Shown: positions 1 to 13,254, numbered from the stretch's first letter. The stretch: DNA of 64,000 nucleotides from Candidatus Saccharimonadota bacterium (GCA_017431955.1 JAFRKC010000002.1:53448-117447); one strand, 5' to 3'. The notes: a model not told the origin generated them from the sequence alone. A program made the numbers and translations.

Positions 1-1
1 T

Positions 2-350
2 TTTCGCATGCTTTTCTATGGTAACCGTCGCAGTCGCGGCGAACGCAGTCCAGTTGGCATAGTATTAGTATTATTTACTTCAATTTTGGCGCCAATCGCC
101 GCCTCTATCGCTCAACTCGCAGTTTCTAGGGAGCGCGAATACCTCGCCGACGCATCTTCTGCTAAGATTACCCATTATCCAGACGGCATGATTGCCGCGC
201 TAAAAAAATTGGACACCCATGCTCGTCCAATGAAACAACAAAACGCTGCCACCGAAGCCTTATTTATTAATAATCCGCTCAGAAAAGGAGCGCTCAGTAA
301 CCTGTTCAGTACCCACCCACCGATAGAAAAGAGAATCGAAAGGCTAGAGC

Positions 351-370
<20 letters not shown>
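2..370 (+). CDS. htpX: HtpX-like M48 membrane metalloprotease, C-terminal part
   Basis: The gene enters from the left edge, so the start and the HExxH zinc helix are outside the window. What remains has a hydrophobic stretch (about residues 17-38) followed by SREREYLADASSAK, which matches the third zinc ligand region of M48 peptidases (E-x-x-A-D). The tail has the family-typical LFSTHPPIEKRIERL motif. HtpX is an inner-membrane protease for quality control of membrane proteins. The stop overlaps the next gene by 20 bases, so the two are probably co-transcribed. Confidence 0.85.
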
Positions 371-4772
<4,402 letters not shown>

Positions 4773-4816
4773 AAGCATTATTATAGCACACAAAGCCCCA
4801 GAAAATCGTCAAGTGG

Positions 4817-4828
4817 TATAATAAAAAT
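4817..4828 (+). promoter_or_regulatory. Leaderless promoter of uvrC
   Basis: An extended -10 element TGGTATAAT (TATAAT at 4817-4822) is followed by only six bases before ATG 4829. A start site seven bases after the -10 box would fall on the A of the ATG. No ribosome binding site precedes the gene. Confidence 0.7.
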
Positions 4829-6118
4829 ATGAATGAAGCTTTAAAAGAGAAGCTCAAAACTTTGCCAGTCTACCCTGGGGTTTATTTCCATAAAAACGAA
4901 AAAGGGGAGATTATTTATGTTGGCAAGGCGGCGGTGCTTAAAAATCGCGTGCGCCAGTATTTTCAGCACGGCGAAAAAGATGTCAAAACCGAAGCTTTAG
5001 TGGCTGAAATTTACGATACCGATTGGATCGTTGTAGATACCGAAATGGACGCACTATTTTTAGAGTTCGAAATGATCAAACGCTACAAACCAAAATGGAA
5101 CATTTTACTTCGTGATGACAAAACCGTATCTTATGTCAGGATAGATCTAAAATCAAAAGTTCCATACATATCTTTTACGCGCACGCCAGAAGACGATGGC
5201 GCCAAGTATATTGGCCCATTTTACGGCAAAACCGCCATCGAGCGCGCACTTCGCATTTTGCGTCGAGTTTTTCCATATTACGACAGGCCGTACGATGGCA
5301 AAAAGACTTTAAACACCGACCTCGCCCTAACTCCGGGCATTGAAATTGATAAAACTACTCCAGCTGAGTATAAAAAAGAACTCAAGAACTTAATCAGATA
5401 TCTCGAAGGCGACCGTCGAAAACTCCTTCACGACTTAGAGACTCAGATGCAAAAATTATCTAAAGAAGGAAAATATGAAGAAGCCGCGGTTGTTAGAAAT
5501 CAACTTCTTGGTCTAAAAGAATTAAAGAAAAAAATCGTATTTTCAAACAAGGAATTTTTGGATATTTCTAGCGACCAGGCTTTAAAACAACTCCAAGAAA
5601 TGCTCGGTCTAAAAAATCCGCCGCGCCGCATTGAGGGGTATGATATCTCTCATCAGTCCGGCACCAACGCCGTAGCTTCGATGGTGGTGTTTGTAAACGG
5701 CGCCTCGGATCGTTCGGAGTATCGCAAATTTAAATTGAAAGCACAACAAAATAATGACCCCGAAAGTTTGAGAGAGGTAATTTCTCGTCGTCTCAAGCAT
5801 AAGGAGTGGGACTTCCCAGACCTAATCATTCTTGATGGCGGGCAAATTCAAATTTCTGCAGTTTTGCCGCTTTTAGAACCATTAAACATTCCAGTAATTG
5901 GTCGCGATAAATCTGGCGACCACTCCAAATCCGCCCCTGTAAAACTCTGGATCCCCGAGAAAGACAAAAAAGACGCTAATACTTTATTATATCACACATT
6001 AGTAAATTTGTCAAGTAGTTCCCATGTCGCTCACCTGATTGCCCGCATCGACGAAGAAGCTCACCGTTTTGCAATTACATATCACACTCACTTAAAACGT
6101 AAAAATATGCTAAAATAG
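4829..6118 (+). CDS. uvrC: UvrC excinuclease subunit, short form lacking C-terminal HhH
   Basis: A 429-residue nucleotide-excision repair nuclease; typical UvrC is about 600. The GIY-YIG domain is at the N-terminus (PGVYFHKNEKGEIIYVGKA, about residues 15-35). A UVR helix pair for UvrB binding is around 198-235 (KLSKEGKYEEAAVVRNQL). The RNase H-like endonuclease half begins at EGYDISHQSGT, with LIILDGGQIQ providing a second acidic position. The protein ends with AHRFAITYHTHLKRKN, the point where the (HhH)2 DNA-binding domain normally begins, so that domain is absent rather than lost by a frameshift. The gene starts from a leaderless promoter. Confidence 0.93.
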   Translation: MNEALKEKLKTLPVYPGVYFHKNEKGEIIYVGKAAVLKNRVRQYFQHGEKDVKTEALVAEIYDTDWIVVDTEMDALFLEFEMIKRYKPKWNILLRDDKTVSYVRIDLKSKVPYISFTRTPEDDGAKYIGPFYGKTAIERALRILRRVFPYYDRPYDGKKTLNTDLALTPGIEIDKTTPAEYKKELKNLIRYLEGDRRKLLHDLETQMQKLSKEGKYEEAAVVRNQLLGLKELKKKIVFSNKEFLDISSDQALKQLQEMLGLKNPPRRIEGYDISHQSGTNAVASMVVFVNGASDRSEYRKFKLKAQQNNDPESLREVISRRLKHKEWDFPDLIILDGGQIQISAVLPLLEPLNIPVIGRDKSGDHSKSAPVKLWIPEKDKKDANTLLYHTLVNLSSSSHVAHLIARIDEEAHRFAITYHTHLKRKNMLK

Positions 6119-6122
6119 GCTT

Positions 6123-6491
6123 ATGATAAAAAAACAATTCTTATTTTTCTTGCTTAGATGGGGAATTTCCAGTCTCGCGATGTGGGTTTGCATTAGTCTG
6201 TTTGCCGTTTCCGATAGTCCGCACAATACGTGGTTTTTTGTTATTGCCGGCCTTGTTTTCTCACTCGTAAACTCATTCATCAAGCCACTTGCTACCATGA
6301 TGGCTCTGCCACTCATCATTTTTACCATGGGCATTTTTAGCCTTATCGTAAATATCGGTATGGTTGCCCTTACATTTTGGCTACTTCCAGGAGTGCATGC
6401 AGACTTCTGGGGTGTGGTGTTGTCGTCGATCGCAATTAGCCTTATAAACAGCCTTGTCAATTTATTGATTCCGTCATATAATAAGAAGTAA
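6123..6491 (+). CDS. Four-helix membrane protein, YvlD / phage-holin-IV-like family
   Basis: A 122-residue protein with four hydrophobic helices (about residues 5-27, 33-57, 63-88 and 95-118). The order LRWGISSLAMW, FSLVNSFIKPLATMMALPL and LINSLVNLLIPS matches the small membrane family annotated as YvlD or mycobacteriophage holin superfamily IV. Its role is not well defined; members occur in chromosomes outside prophages. The -10 box TAAAAT sits six bases before ATG, so it may start its own leaderless transcript while also lying just after uvrC. Confidence 0.75.
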   Translation: MIKKQFLFFLLRWGISSLAMWVCISLFAVSDSPHNTWFFVIAGLVFSLVNSFIKPLATMMALPLIIFTMGIFSLIVNIGMVALTFWLLPGVHADFWGVVLSSIAISLINSLVNLLIPSYNKK

Positions 6492-6493
6492 TT

Positions 6494-6721
6494 ATGGAAT
6501 TAGGTTCAATTTTACAGACTACCACTTTAATCTCTGCCATCTTGGCAATTCTATTAATTTTACTTCAACGCCGCGGCGCATCTCTTGGTGCAGGCTTTGG
6601 TGGCTCAGGTGAGCTTTTCACCACTAGACGCGGTTTAGATAAATCACTCTTTAGTGCAACTATTGTTTTCACTCTAATTTTCGTATTTTCTATTTTGGGG
6701 CTTGTTTTAATACCTTCATAA
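6494..6721 (+). CDS. secG: SecG preprotein translocase subunit
   Basis: A 75-residue protein with two transmembrane helices joined by a glycine-rich loop (LQRRGASLGAGFGGSGELFTTRRG), the hallmark of SecG. It is the small stabilising subunit of the SecYEG protein-export channel. It lies two bases after the upstream membrane gene and one base before the solute-binding protein gene, so the three are likely one operon. Confidence 0.92.
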   Translation: MELGSILQTTTLISAILAILLILLQRRGASLGAGFGGSGELFTTRRGLDKSLFSATIVFTLIFVFSILGLVLIPS

Positions 6722-6722
6722 A

Positions 6723-8459
6723 ATGGCAAAACATATCAAAAAAAGTGGGCAAAAAATCACACAGAAAATTACTCGGCTCTCTCGTAAAACTGCGATAGAG
6801 GGGCGCGAGCATGTTAAAGAGAATCTAGTCGGCCGTATCTCTCACATTAAAAACGTTAAGCTCCTAATTGTAGAATGGATTTTGCTTGTTTCGGCTATTA
6901 TGCTTCTTGCCATCACGCAGCTACTTTGGTATTCGGATTCTTATTCCGTACAAACTTATACCTACGGTGGTACCTATACCGAAGCTACGCTTGGCGAAGT
7001 CAAATCTTTAAACCCACTTTTTGCTAATACTAACAGCGAAAAAGCCTTGTCTAAATTGCTCTTTGCTACGCTCACAGAAACAGATTATTCTGGTCACACC
7101 GGCCTAGGCTTAGCTCAAAAAATATCCGCAAACGAAAATGGTGATGTTTGGACTATTAAACTTCGTGATAATCTCAAATGGTCCGATGGCGAATCACTTA
7201 CCAATGAAGACGTCTTATTTACCGCCGAAATTATTAAAAATTCCGCCGTTACTACTAACTATGACTCCAACCTTTCCGGTGTATCAGTCAGGGAAGAAGA
7301 AGGCCAGATTGTTTTTGAGCTCCCTGCCGCCTATGCTAATTTTCCGTCCGCTCTAAATATTCCAATTTTACCAAAGCACATATTAGCCGATGTCGATCCA
7401 AAATTACTTCTAGAAAACCAATTTAGCACTAACCCAGTTTCTTCCGGACCTTTCAGCTTTAATGCTACCCAAGCTTCCACCACTAATGCTGGCGAATCGG
7501 TAGTTTATCTTGTGCCAAACCAATATTATTACAACGGCAAACCTCTGCTTAGTAGCTTTGCTATCCATACTTACGCCACTCAAGAAGATATCGTTAGTGC
7601 CATAAAATCTGGTTCTGTTACCGCTACTTCAGAACTTCAGGCTTCTGCCGCCGAAGATATTAAATCTTCAAATATTTATGAACGCCAAGCTTCGCTCAGT
7701 AACGGCATCTATCTTTTCTTCAATACCAATAGTGCAGTTTTCAAAAATAAGAATTTACGCAAAGCCGTGCAAAAGGGTATAAACACCGAAGAGCTGCGCG
7801 CGCTTATTGGCGATAATATTCCACTTAGCTATCCAATCACACCAAACCAAATCGAGCTAGAAAATTATCCAGAAATTCCAGGTTATAATGTCGAGGAAGC
7901 TAAAAAGATTGTGGCCGAGACTGAATTCGACCACGAAGCCACCATCAATCTAGCTTCTATCTCCACTGGATACTTCGCCGAAGTCGCTCAAGATTTAGCC
8001 GAGCAATTGACAGAACTTGGCTTTAAAGTAGAGGTTCAGCTTTATGAACCAAACCAAGAGTTTATTACCAATATTATTAGCACCAGATCGTACGATATTT
8101 TGCTCTACGAAATCGAGCTTGGCCCAGACCCGGATCTTCTTGCCTATTATCACTCATCACAAAACAGTTCGGTAGGCCTAAACCTTTCTAATTACAAAAA
8201 TCCTTTAATGGATGATTTAATTCTGGCTGCTAGAAGCACTATGGACGTCGATTTACGCAAAGCTAAATACGAAGCCGTTTTGAAACAGTGGGTAGAAGAT
8301 GTGCCATCTATCGGTATCGCTCAAACCAATATGAGTTACTTCTATAATAAAAATGTTTCGATTTTTTCTGAAGACAACCGCCTGGTTTATCCTACGGACA
8401 GATTCAACGACGTAGAATATTGGGGCGCTCAAAAGACTCGCAAAAACCGCACGCCTTAA
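6723..8459 (+). CDS. ABC-type peptide/nickel substrate-binding protein, membrane anchored
   Basis: A 578-residue family 5 extracellular solute-binding protein. A basic cytosolic N-terminus (about 40 residues) is followed by one transmembrane anchor at about 48-70 (LLIVEWILLVSAIML), not a lipoprotein Cys. The mature part shows family landmarks: GTYTEATLGEVKSLNPLFANT, the KWSDGESLTNEDVLFT segment and SRSYDILLYEIELGPDPD. It would capture oligopeptides for import. No permease or ATPase gene is adjacent, so the transporter must be encoded elsewhere. Confidence 0.9.
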   Translation: MAKHIKKSGQKITQKITRLSRKTAIEGREHVKENLVGRISHIKNVKLLIVEWILLVSAIMLLAITQLLWYSDSYSVQTYTYGGTYTEATLGEVKSLNPLFANTNSEKALSKLLFATLTETDYSGHTGLGLAQKISANENGDVWTIKLRDNLKWSDGESLTNEDVLFTAEIIKNSAVTTNYDSNLSGVSVREEEGQIVFELPAAYANFPSALNIPILPKHILADVDPKLLLENQFSTNPVSSGPFSFNATQASTTNAGESVVYLVPNQYYYNGKPLLSSFAIHTYATQEDIVSAIKSGSVTATSELQASAAEDIKSSNIYERQASLSNGIYLFFNTNSAVFKNKNLRKAVQKGINTEELRALIGDNIPLSYPITPNQIELENYPEIPGYNVEEAKKIVAETEFDHEATINLASISTGYFAEVAQDLAEQLTELGFKVEVQLYEPNQEFITNIISTRSYDILLYEIELGPDPDLLAYYHSSQNSSVGLNLSNYKNPLMDDLILAARSTMDVDLRKAKYEAVLKQWVEDVPSIGIAQTNMSYFYNKNVSIFSEDNRLVYPTDRFNDVEYWGAQKTRKNRTP

Positions 8460-8495
8460 GATAGCTTAAGCACTGGTAAAAAATCTCAGTTGTGA

Positions 8496-8501
8496 TATAA
8501 T
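8496..8501 (+). promoter_or_regulatory. -10 box of the tRNA cluster
   Basis: TGATATAAT is an extended -10 element; TATAAT at 8496-8501 lies about 16 bases before the 5-prime end of tRNA-Leu, a good distance for a short pre-tRNA leader. A second TATAAT at 8613-8618 precedes tRNA-Val. Confidence 0.65.
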
Positions 8502-8517
8502 AGTAAAAGCACCACGT

Positions 8518-8604
8518 GCACCTGTGGTGAAATTGGTATACACGCTACCTTGAGGTGGTAGTGGCCGTAAGGCTGTGCTAGTTCGAGTCTAGTCAGGTGC
8601 ACCA
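8518..8604 (+). tRNA. tRNA-Leu (GAG)
   Basis: The 7-bp acceptor stem is GCACCTG/CAGGTGC, followed by discriminator A and an encoded CCA. The anticodon arm CTACC-TTGAGGT-GGTAG gives anticodon GAG, which reads CUC/CUU. The long variable arm is typical of class II tRNA-Leu. The T-loop is TTCGAGT. Confidence 0.96.
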
Positions 8605-8627
8605 TAAAGTGCTATAATGAACGGTAC

Positions 8628-8704
8628 GGGCGGTTAGCTCAGTTGGCTAGAGCGCGTCTTTGACGTAGACGAGGTCACAGGTTCGACTCCTGTATCGCCC
8701 ACCA
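8628..8704 (+). tRNA. tRNA-Val (GAC)
   Basis: Acceptor GGGCGGT pairs with ATCGCCC (one G-U), with discriminator A and encoded CCA. The anticodon loop TTGACGT gives GAC, reading GUC/GUU. The CCA at 8702-8704 is also the first three bases of the repeat element that follows. Confidence 0.95.
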
Positions 8705-8768
8705 TTTTAAGCCAGTGGCTTAAAATGGAAAAGCAAACTTGCGAGTCTAGCGAGCAAGGAAACTTACC
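8702..8768 (+). repeat. tRNA-linked two-hairpin repeat, copy 1
   Basis: It starts at the CCA of tRNA-Val. The first hairpin is a perfect 12-bp stem, CCATTTTAAGCC / AGT / GGCTTAAAATGG. A second, weaker hairpin is closed by CTTGC/GCAAG. The element ends GGAAACTTACC, 17 bases before tRNA-Lys. A second copy with compensating changes lies at 40704-40771 on the minus strand, also between two tRNA genes. Confidence 0.85.
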
Positions 8769-8785
8769 AGTTACTAATTCATTCT

Positions 8786-8862
8786 GGGTCGGTAGCTCAG
8801 CTGGTTAGAGCACGGGCCTTTTAAGCCCGGTGTCGAGGGTTCGAGCCCCTCCCGACTCACCA
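8786..8862 (+). tRNA. tRNA-Lys (TTT)
   Basis: Acceptor GGGTCGG/CCGACTC, discriminator A, encoded CCA. Anticodon arm CGGGC-CTTTTAA-GCCCG gives TTT, reading AAA/AAG. It is the last gene of the Leu-Val-Lys cluster. Confidence 0.96.
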
Positions 8863-8873
8863 CGAAAATAAAC

Positions 8874-8894
8874 AAAGGCCAAAGGCCTTTTTTT
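8874..8894 (+). terminator. Terminator after tRNA-Lys
   Basis: Stem AAAGGCC / AAA / GGCCTTT followed by a T-rich run. The A-rich left side would let it also stop the convergent minus-strand gene. Confidence 0.75.
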
Positions 8895-8918
8895 ATTTTT
8901 TGAGCAAGGAGGAACGGA

Positions 8919-8943
8919 AGGCTTTTTGCAAAGCAAAAAGCCT
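8919..8943. repeat. Perfect 11-bp hairpin between convergent genes
   Basis: AGGCTTTTTGC / AAA / GCAAAAAGCCT. It lies in the 3-prime region of the minus-strand gene at 8957-9403, but no U-run follows it on either strand, so it is more likely an RNA-stability or processing hairpin than a terminator. Confidence 0.6.
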
Positions 8944-8956
8944 AGCCCCTCGATAG

Positions 8957-9403
8957 TTATTTCTTCTTCGTATTCTCCGCAATATCTCTTGTGTTTCGCC
9001 AAACCATGATAAACATAATAAATGATTCATAGCCGATACGAATAAAGATTGGCGCAAGCACGAGCGTACAAATGAACATCAAGAAGCCCATACCGCCAAG
9101 CGTCAAGAATGAGAACGACAAAAGAATAGCAAAGATCGTAAGCATGTAGTAGAAGATCTTTGCAAAAGCTTCAATCCACATAATCTTGAAGGATAAGAAA
9201 TCTTTTAGCCATTTAGCAAACTTACCTTTTGGCTCGTTCTTTCCTTTAACGAATAGAAAATATAGCAAAATGCCGCCAACAACTGCCAAAACTAGCGCTA
9301 CGATCGTCCAGATTCCGATAGCGGTCAGCGCATCGCTGTTTGCGCCATAAGTAGTGGTAGTTGTGGTATATGGTAATGAACTACCAGTGTTATATTTGTA
9401 CAT
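8957..9403 (-). CDS. DUF4282-like membrane protein
   Basis: A 148-residue protein. A threonine-rich N-terminus precedes one transmembrane segment (about residues 29-52). A short basic linker leads to the DUF4282-like unit: KDFLSFKIMWIEAFAKIFYYML, two hydrophobic helices (about 82-125) and the closing ESFIMFIMVWRNTRDIAENT. The family's function is unknown. A strong AAAGGAGG ribosome binding site supports the start. It is divergent from the alkylation-repair gene. Confidence 0.75.
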   Translation of the reverse strand: MYKYNTGSSLPYTTTTTTYGANSDALTAIGIWTIVALVLAVVGGILLYFLFVKGKNEPKGKFAKWLKDFLSFKIMWIEAFAKIFYYMLTIFAILLSFSFLTLGGMGFLMFICTLVLAPIFIRIGYESFIMFIMVWRNTRDIAENTKKK

Positions 9404-9471
9404 AAAACCTCCTTTATTATATTTTCATTTTACCATAAAAATTTTTGAAAATATAATATAATAAACGCATT

Positions 9472-10161
9472 ATGATTAAAGATTACGGTGATCTCGAAGA
9501 TCAGCTAACAGCCCACACGGATGAAAAATACCGCACTTTCAGTGCTAAGCTTGTTTTGAGCAAGTATCCGATTGTTGGCGTAAGGATTCCAGAAGTTAGG
9601 AGCATCGCAAAATCGATTCCAAAAGAAAAATACGACGAGTTTCTAGATACCACGCCGAAATCGCTCGAAGAAATAATCGTGCGGGGAATTATAATTTGCA
9701 AATTACCTTACGAAAAAATGCTAGGGCAATTCGATTTGCAGGTGAATTATATTGATAACTGGTGCACATCAGATATTTTTTGTTCAGAATTACGTAAAAC
9801 CATCAAAAAACATGAAGAAGAATTTCTAAAAATTAAAGTTGAAAATTTGCTTACGTCGAATAAAGAATTCAGCACGCGCGTAGGCCTAGTAATTTTAAAG
9901 TGTGCTTATGTCGACACGGGCCATCTTAGTTTAATTTTCAACCGAGTGGAAAAACTAGCGAGCAGAGAAGAATATTATGTAAAAATGGCCATCGCGTGGC
10001 TGGTCTCGGAATGTTTTATCAAATTTCCAGATGAAACTTTAGAATATTTAAAGAAATCAACTTTAAATAAGTGGACGTTTAATATGACTATTTCCAAGAT
10101 TTGCGACTCGTATCGCGTAAAACCAGAAACCAAAACTTATCTCAAAAAACTTCGCAAATAA
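9472..10161 (+). CDS. DNA alkylation repair enzyme, AlkD-like HEAT-repeat family
   Basis: A 229-residue, mostly helical protein with the hallmarks of the AlkC/AlkD family: VGVRIPEVRSIAKSI near the N-terminus, then NWCTSDIFCSEL and the repeat-like helices ending in YYVKMAIAWLVSECFIKFP and TFNMTISKICDSYRV. AlkD members excise bulky or cationic alkylated bases (3-methyladenine, 7-methylguanine). The overlapping -10 boxes TATAATATAAT lie 9 bases before ATG with no ribosome binding site. Confidence 0.85.
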   Translation: MIKDYGDLEDQLTAHTDEKYRTFSAKLVLSKYPIVGVRIPEVRSIAKSIPKEKYDEFLDTTPKSLEEIIVRGIIICKLPYEKMLGQFDLQVNYIDNWCTSDIFCSELRKTIKKHEEEFLKIKVENLLTSNKEFSTRVGLVILKCAYVDTGHLSLIFNRVEKLASREEYYVKMAIAWLVSECFIKFPDETLEYLKKSTLNKWTFNMTISKICDSYRVKPETKTYLKKLRK

Positions 10162-10188
10162 AAAACCGCCCGAGTTGGGCGGCTTTTT
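10161..10188. terminator. Bidirectional terminator
   Basis: A-run, CCGCCC / gagtt / GGGCGG, then TTTTT. It serves the convergent genes at 9472-10161 and 10199-10918. Confidence 0.85.
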
Positions 10189-10198
10189 ACATCAGAGA

Positions 10199-10918
10199 TT
10201 AAATTTCCGAATAATTTTCCGTATCGCTAAAGTGGCTACTAAATGCTTCAGATATGCCGTTATTAATCAATACGTCCAGATGGACATCATCATTAACTTC
10301 TACGCAAAGACGTACATCTTCTTCACCTTCTTCCGGAGTGCTATCGCATGTTTCTTCGAAGGATTGGCTGATAACGACACTGTTGGCGATGGAAGCTTCA
10401 TCAGTCCCATCCACTCGCTCATAAATTGTGATGCCACTGACAGCTTGCGGGTGACCATTGAGATAATCGTATCTTGAAAGAGACGTATTCCAGTCATCTG
10501 GGAGTTTAATCTTTACACCCCACTCGCTAACATAAATATAATCTGATGCGGAAGTTTCTTCTTCCTCTTCTTCCTCTTTCTCGCAATTACACTCAGGCGT
10601 TTCGCACTTCGGACAATCACATTCTTTGCCTTGGCCAGCGGTAAAGTATACGAAAATTGCAAAGCCAACGCTGAGCAAAACCAAAATCGAAAGCAGGATG
10701 ATAATTCCAATATGATTGTGTTTTTTGCCTATCATTGGTTGTGACTCTGGAGCTGGCGTAACTTTTGTAGCATCTTCTTTTAGCAGTTTATCCATCTCTG
10801 CTGCCACGTTGTTTTCGACAGGAGCCTCTTCTTTTGGAGCCTCTGTTTTTGGCTCTTCTGGCTTTTCCACTTCTGGAGTCACTGGCGGAGTAGCCGGAGC
10901 TTGTTCGTCTTTATCCAT
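10199..10918 (-). CDS. Single-pass membrane protein with Pro/Glu-rich cytosolic tail
   Basis: A 239-residue protein of unknown function. The N-terminal ~65 residues are rich in P, E, A and K. One transmembrane helix follows (about 70-93, IGIIILLSILVLLSVGF). The outer part begins with a Cys cluster (CDCPKCETPECNC) and seven consecutive glutamates, followed by a compact domain with SEWGVKIKLPDDW. The layout resembles the gene at 47304-48302, so this may be a lineage-typical surface protein design. Two later cysteines (in FEETCDS and VRLCVEV) may form a disulfide. Confidence 0.75.
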   Translation of the reverse strand: MDKDEQAPATPPVTPEVEKPEEPKTEAPKEEAPVENNVAAEMDKLLKEDATKVTPAPESQPMIGKKHNHIGIIILLSILVLLSVGFAIFVYFTAGQGKECDCPKCETPECNCEKEEEEEEETSASDYIYVSEWGVKIKLPDDWNTSLSRYDYLNGHPQAVSGITIYERVDGTDEASIANSVVISQSFEETCDSTPEEGEEDVRLCVEVNDDVHLDVLINNGISEAFSSHFSDTENYSEI

Positions 10919-11036
10919 AAAAATCCTTTTTAAATAATGCTTATGCTTATCTTAGCACAAACCTAGAGTAAAAACAAGCAAAAATGAGAAATGCTCCGCT
11001 TTACTTTTTTGCTAATCTGTTATATAATAAGAAGAT

Positions 11037-12848
11037 ATGAATTCCGAAAAAATCAGAAACGTTGCGATTATCGCCCATGTTGACCATGGCAAAACTACCC
11101 TTGTTGATGGACTTTTAAAGCAGTCCCATACTTTTCGCGATAACCAAGCCGAAATGTCCCAAACTCTGATTATGGACTCAATGGATCAGGAGCACGAGCG
11201 CGGTATCACGATTACTGCAAAGCAAACCGCCGTTTTTTATGATGGCTATAAAATTAACATCATTGACACCCCCGGTCATGCTGATTTTTCCGGCGAAGTT
11301 GAGCGCACGCTCAATATGGCTGATGGCGTTCTTTTGATTGTTGACGCCCAGGAAGGTCCAATGCCTCAAACTAAATTCGTCCTTCAAAAAGCCCTCGGAT
11401 TAAAACTTAAGCCAGTTGTTATTATTAACAAAATCGATAAACCAGCCGCCAGAATCGACGAAGTCGAATCTGAAATCGCTGATCTTTTCCTTGAGCTTGC
11501 CACCGACGAATCCCAACTAAATTACCCAATTTACTATGCTATCGCCAGAAACGGCAAAGCCGGCAAAACTACCGACCTCGACAACGATTTGCACGTCATT
11601 TTTGAATCTATTATTAACGACATTCCAGCCCCAAAAATCGACGAGAACGACGGTAAAGGCGCTCAACTTCTTGTTGCTGCCCTCGCCGCCGATAATTATC
11701 TCGGCAAATATTGTATCGGTAAAGTTTTTCGTGGCAAATTCAAAAAAGGTACCACGGTTAAAATCCTTTCAAACGGAACTACAAAAACAGGGAAAATCGA
11801 CCAAATCTTCACCTACAAAGGTCTCGGGAAAGAAGAAGCTCTTGAGGTTTCTGCCGGCGACATCGTTTCTCTCACGGGCGTCTCAAACGCCAACATTGGC
11901 GACACTATCGCCACCGGCGACAACCCAGAAGCCCTCCCAACTATCGAACTTGAACCTCCAACCCTCTCTATCTATATCGGCCCAAATACCAGCCCTCTGA
12001 AGGGCAAAGAAGGCGAATTTACTACTTCTCGCCAGATTGCCGAACGTCTCGAAAAAGAACTCGAAACCAACATTGCCCTAAAAATCGTCCCTGATGGTCT
12101 TGGCTACAAAGTCTCCGGTCGTGGCGAACTTCATCTCTCCGTCTTGATCGAGACTATGCGCCGTGAAGGCTATGAGCTCGAAGCCGGCCGCCCAGAGGTA
12201 GTTTATAAAGAAATCGACGGTCAAAAATGTGAGCCAGTAGAAGATCTAACTATTGAAGTTGATTCCGAATTTGTCGGTGCTGTTTCTCAAGAACTCGGTA
12301 TCAGAAAAGCCGACTTAATCTCTCAAGATCTCACTTCCACCGGTTCCACCCGTTTCACTTACGAAATCACTACTGCCGCCCTGATCGGCCTTAGAAACAA
12401 TCTTCTCACCGCTACCAGAGGTACCGCAATTATGTCTTCTATTCCAAAGGGCTACAAACCAGTCGAATCGAAGTATAAACCAGAGCGAAATGGTGCCCTG
12501 ATCGCCTTTGAGCCAGGCGTTTCTACCGCTTATGCCCTTGATGCCGCTCAGGCCCGCGGAATTCTCTTCATTCCGCCACAGGTGCCAGTTTACCAGGGAA
12601 TGATCGTCGGACTTTCTAACAAAAAAGATGACCTCGATATCAATATCTGCCGCGAAAAACAGCTTACCAACATGCGCACCCACGCCTCTGATGGTGCTAT
12701 CCAGCTTACCCCACATACTCAACTTTCTCTTGAACAATGTCTTGATTTTCTCCTAGATGACGAACTTCTCGAAGTAACGCCAAAATCCCTACGCCTACGT
12801 AAGCGCCAACTTGACCCAATCAAAAGAAAACGCGAGAACCGCGCCTAA
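11037..12848 (+). CDS. typA: TypA/BipA ribosome-binding GTPase
   Basis: A 603-residue translation-factor GTPase of the EF-G family, involved in ribosome assembly and stress adaptation. G motifs are complete: AHVDHGKTT (G1), RGITI (G2), DTPGHADF (G3), NKID (G4). EF-Tu domain 2 and EF-G domain III/V-like segments follow, and the BipA-specific C-terminus contains MRTHASDGAIQLTP. ATG 11037 lies eight bases after a TATAAT box with no Shine-Dalgarno. A divergent gene begins upstream at 10918. Confidence 0.96.
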   Translation: MNSEKIRNVAIIAHVDHGKTTLVDGLLKQSHTFRDNQAEMSQTLIMDSMDQEHERGITITAKQTAVFYDGYKINIIDTPGHADFSGEVERTLNMADGVLLIVDAQEGPMPQTKFVLQKALGLKLKPVVIINKIDKPAARIDEVESEIADLFLELATDESQLNYPIYYAIARNGKAGKTTDLDNDLHVIFESIINDIPAPKIDENDGKGAQLLVAALAADNYLGKYCIGKVFRGKFKKGTTVKILSNGTTKTGKIDQIFTYKGLGKEEALEVSAGDIVSLTGVSNANIGDTIATGDNPEALPTIELEPPTLSIYIGPNTSPLKGKEGEFTTSRQIAERLEKELETNIALKIVPDGLGYKVSGRGELHLSVLIETMRREGYELEAGRPEVVYKEIDGQKCEPVEDLTIEVDSEFVGAVSQELGIRKADLISQDLTSTGSTRFTYEITTAALIGLRNNLLTATRGTAIMSSIPKGYKPVESKYKPERNGALIAFEPGVSTAYALDAAQARGILFIPPQVPVYQGMIVGLSNKKDDLDINICREKQLTNMRTHASDGAIQLTPHTQLSLEQCLDFLLDDELLEVTPKSLRLRKRQLDPIKRKRENRA

Positions 12849-12860
12849 CAGATAAAGAAC

Positions 12861-12890
12861 AGGGGTAGAAAAATCTCCACCCCTTTTTTT
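12861..12890 (+). terminator. Terminator after typA
   Basis: Stem AGGGGT...ACCCCT with a T-run of seven. Confidence 0.75.
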
Positions 12891-12929
12891 CTTCCAAACA
12901 TAACCGACATTTAGTTTTGAGCACGGCGT

Positions 12930-12963
12930 GGTATAATGAAAGTATATCCTGCCAAGCAGGATA
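12930..12963 (+). promoter_or_regulatory. Promoter and 5-prime hairpin of the 71-residue gene
   Basis: An extended -10 element TGGTATAAT is followed at once by a perfect 8-bp hairpin, TATCCTGC / CAA / GCAGGATA (12945-12963), which would sit at the very 5-prime end of the mRNA. Such hairpins usually protect the message. Confidence 0.6.
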
Positions 12964-12993
12964 CAATTTTGTGTATGGGAGGATCTTCCTAGC

Positions 12994-13209
12994 ATGTTCC
13001 TTAAATTAAAGAAAGCGCTAATCAGCGAAGAGGAGCCGCTAATTAAATTAGCTGTCGTTCTAATAGAACTCATCTTCGCCGCTATTGGCGCTATCGTGAC
13101 TGTAGTAGTCGGCTCATTTTGGTTCGGTGCCTTCTGTATCTTTATGGATATCCTAACGGTCATAGCCACAGTCGATATCTTTAAAGAAATCAGTCACGGT
13201 GGCCTATAG
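12994..13209 (+). CDS. Small two-helix membrane protein
   Basis: A 71-residue protein of unknown function with a short charged N-terminus (FLKLKKALISEEEP) and two hydrophobic helices (about 18-40 and 42-60). GGGAGG upstream of ATG supports the start. It has its own promoter and terminator. Two other tiny membrane genes downstream (14702 and 15048) have the same monocistronic design, so this is a run of small membrane-protein units. Confidence 0.65.
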   Translation: MFLKLKKALISEEEPLIKLAVVLIELIFAAIGAIVTVVVGSFWFGAFCIFMDILTVIATVDIFKEISHGGL

Positions 13210-13228
13210 AGGTCAAATTAATCCTATA

Positions 13229-13254
13229 CCCAGCTAGAAATAGCTGGGCTTTTT
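13229..13254 (+). terminator. Terminator
   Basis: CCCAGCTA / gaaa / TAGCTGGG then CTTTTT. Confidence 0.85.
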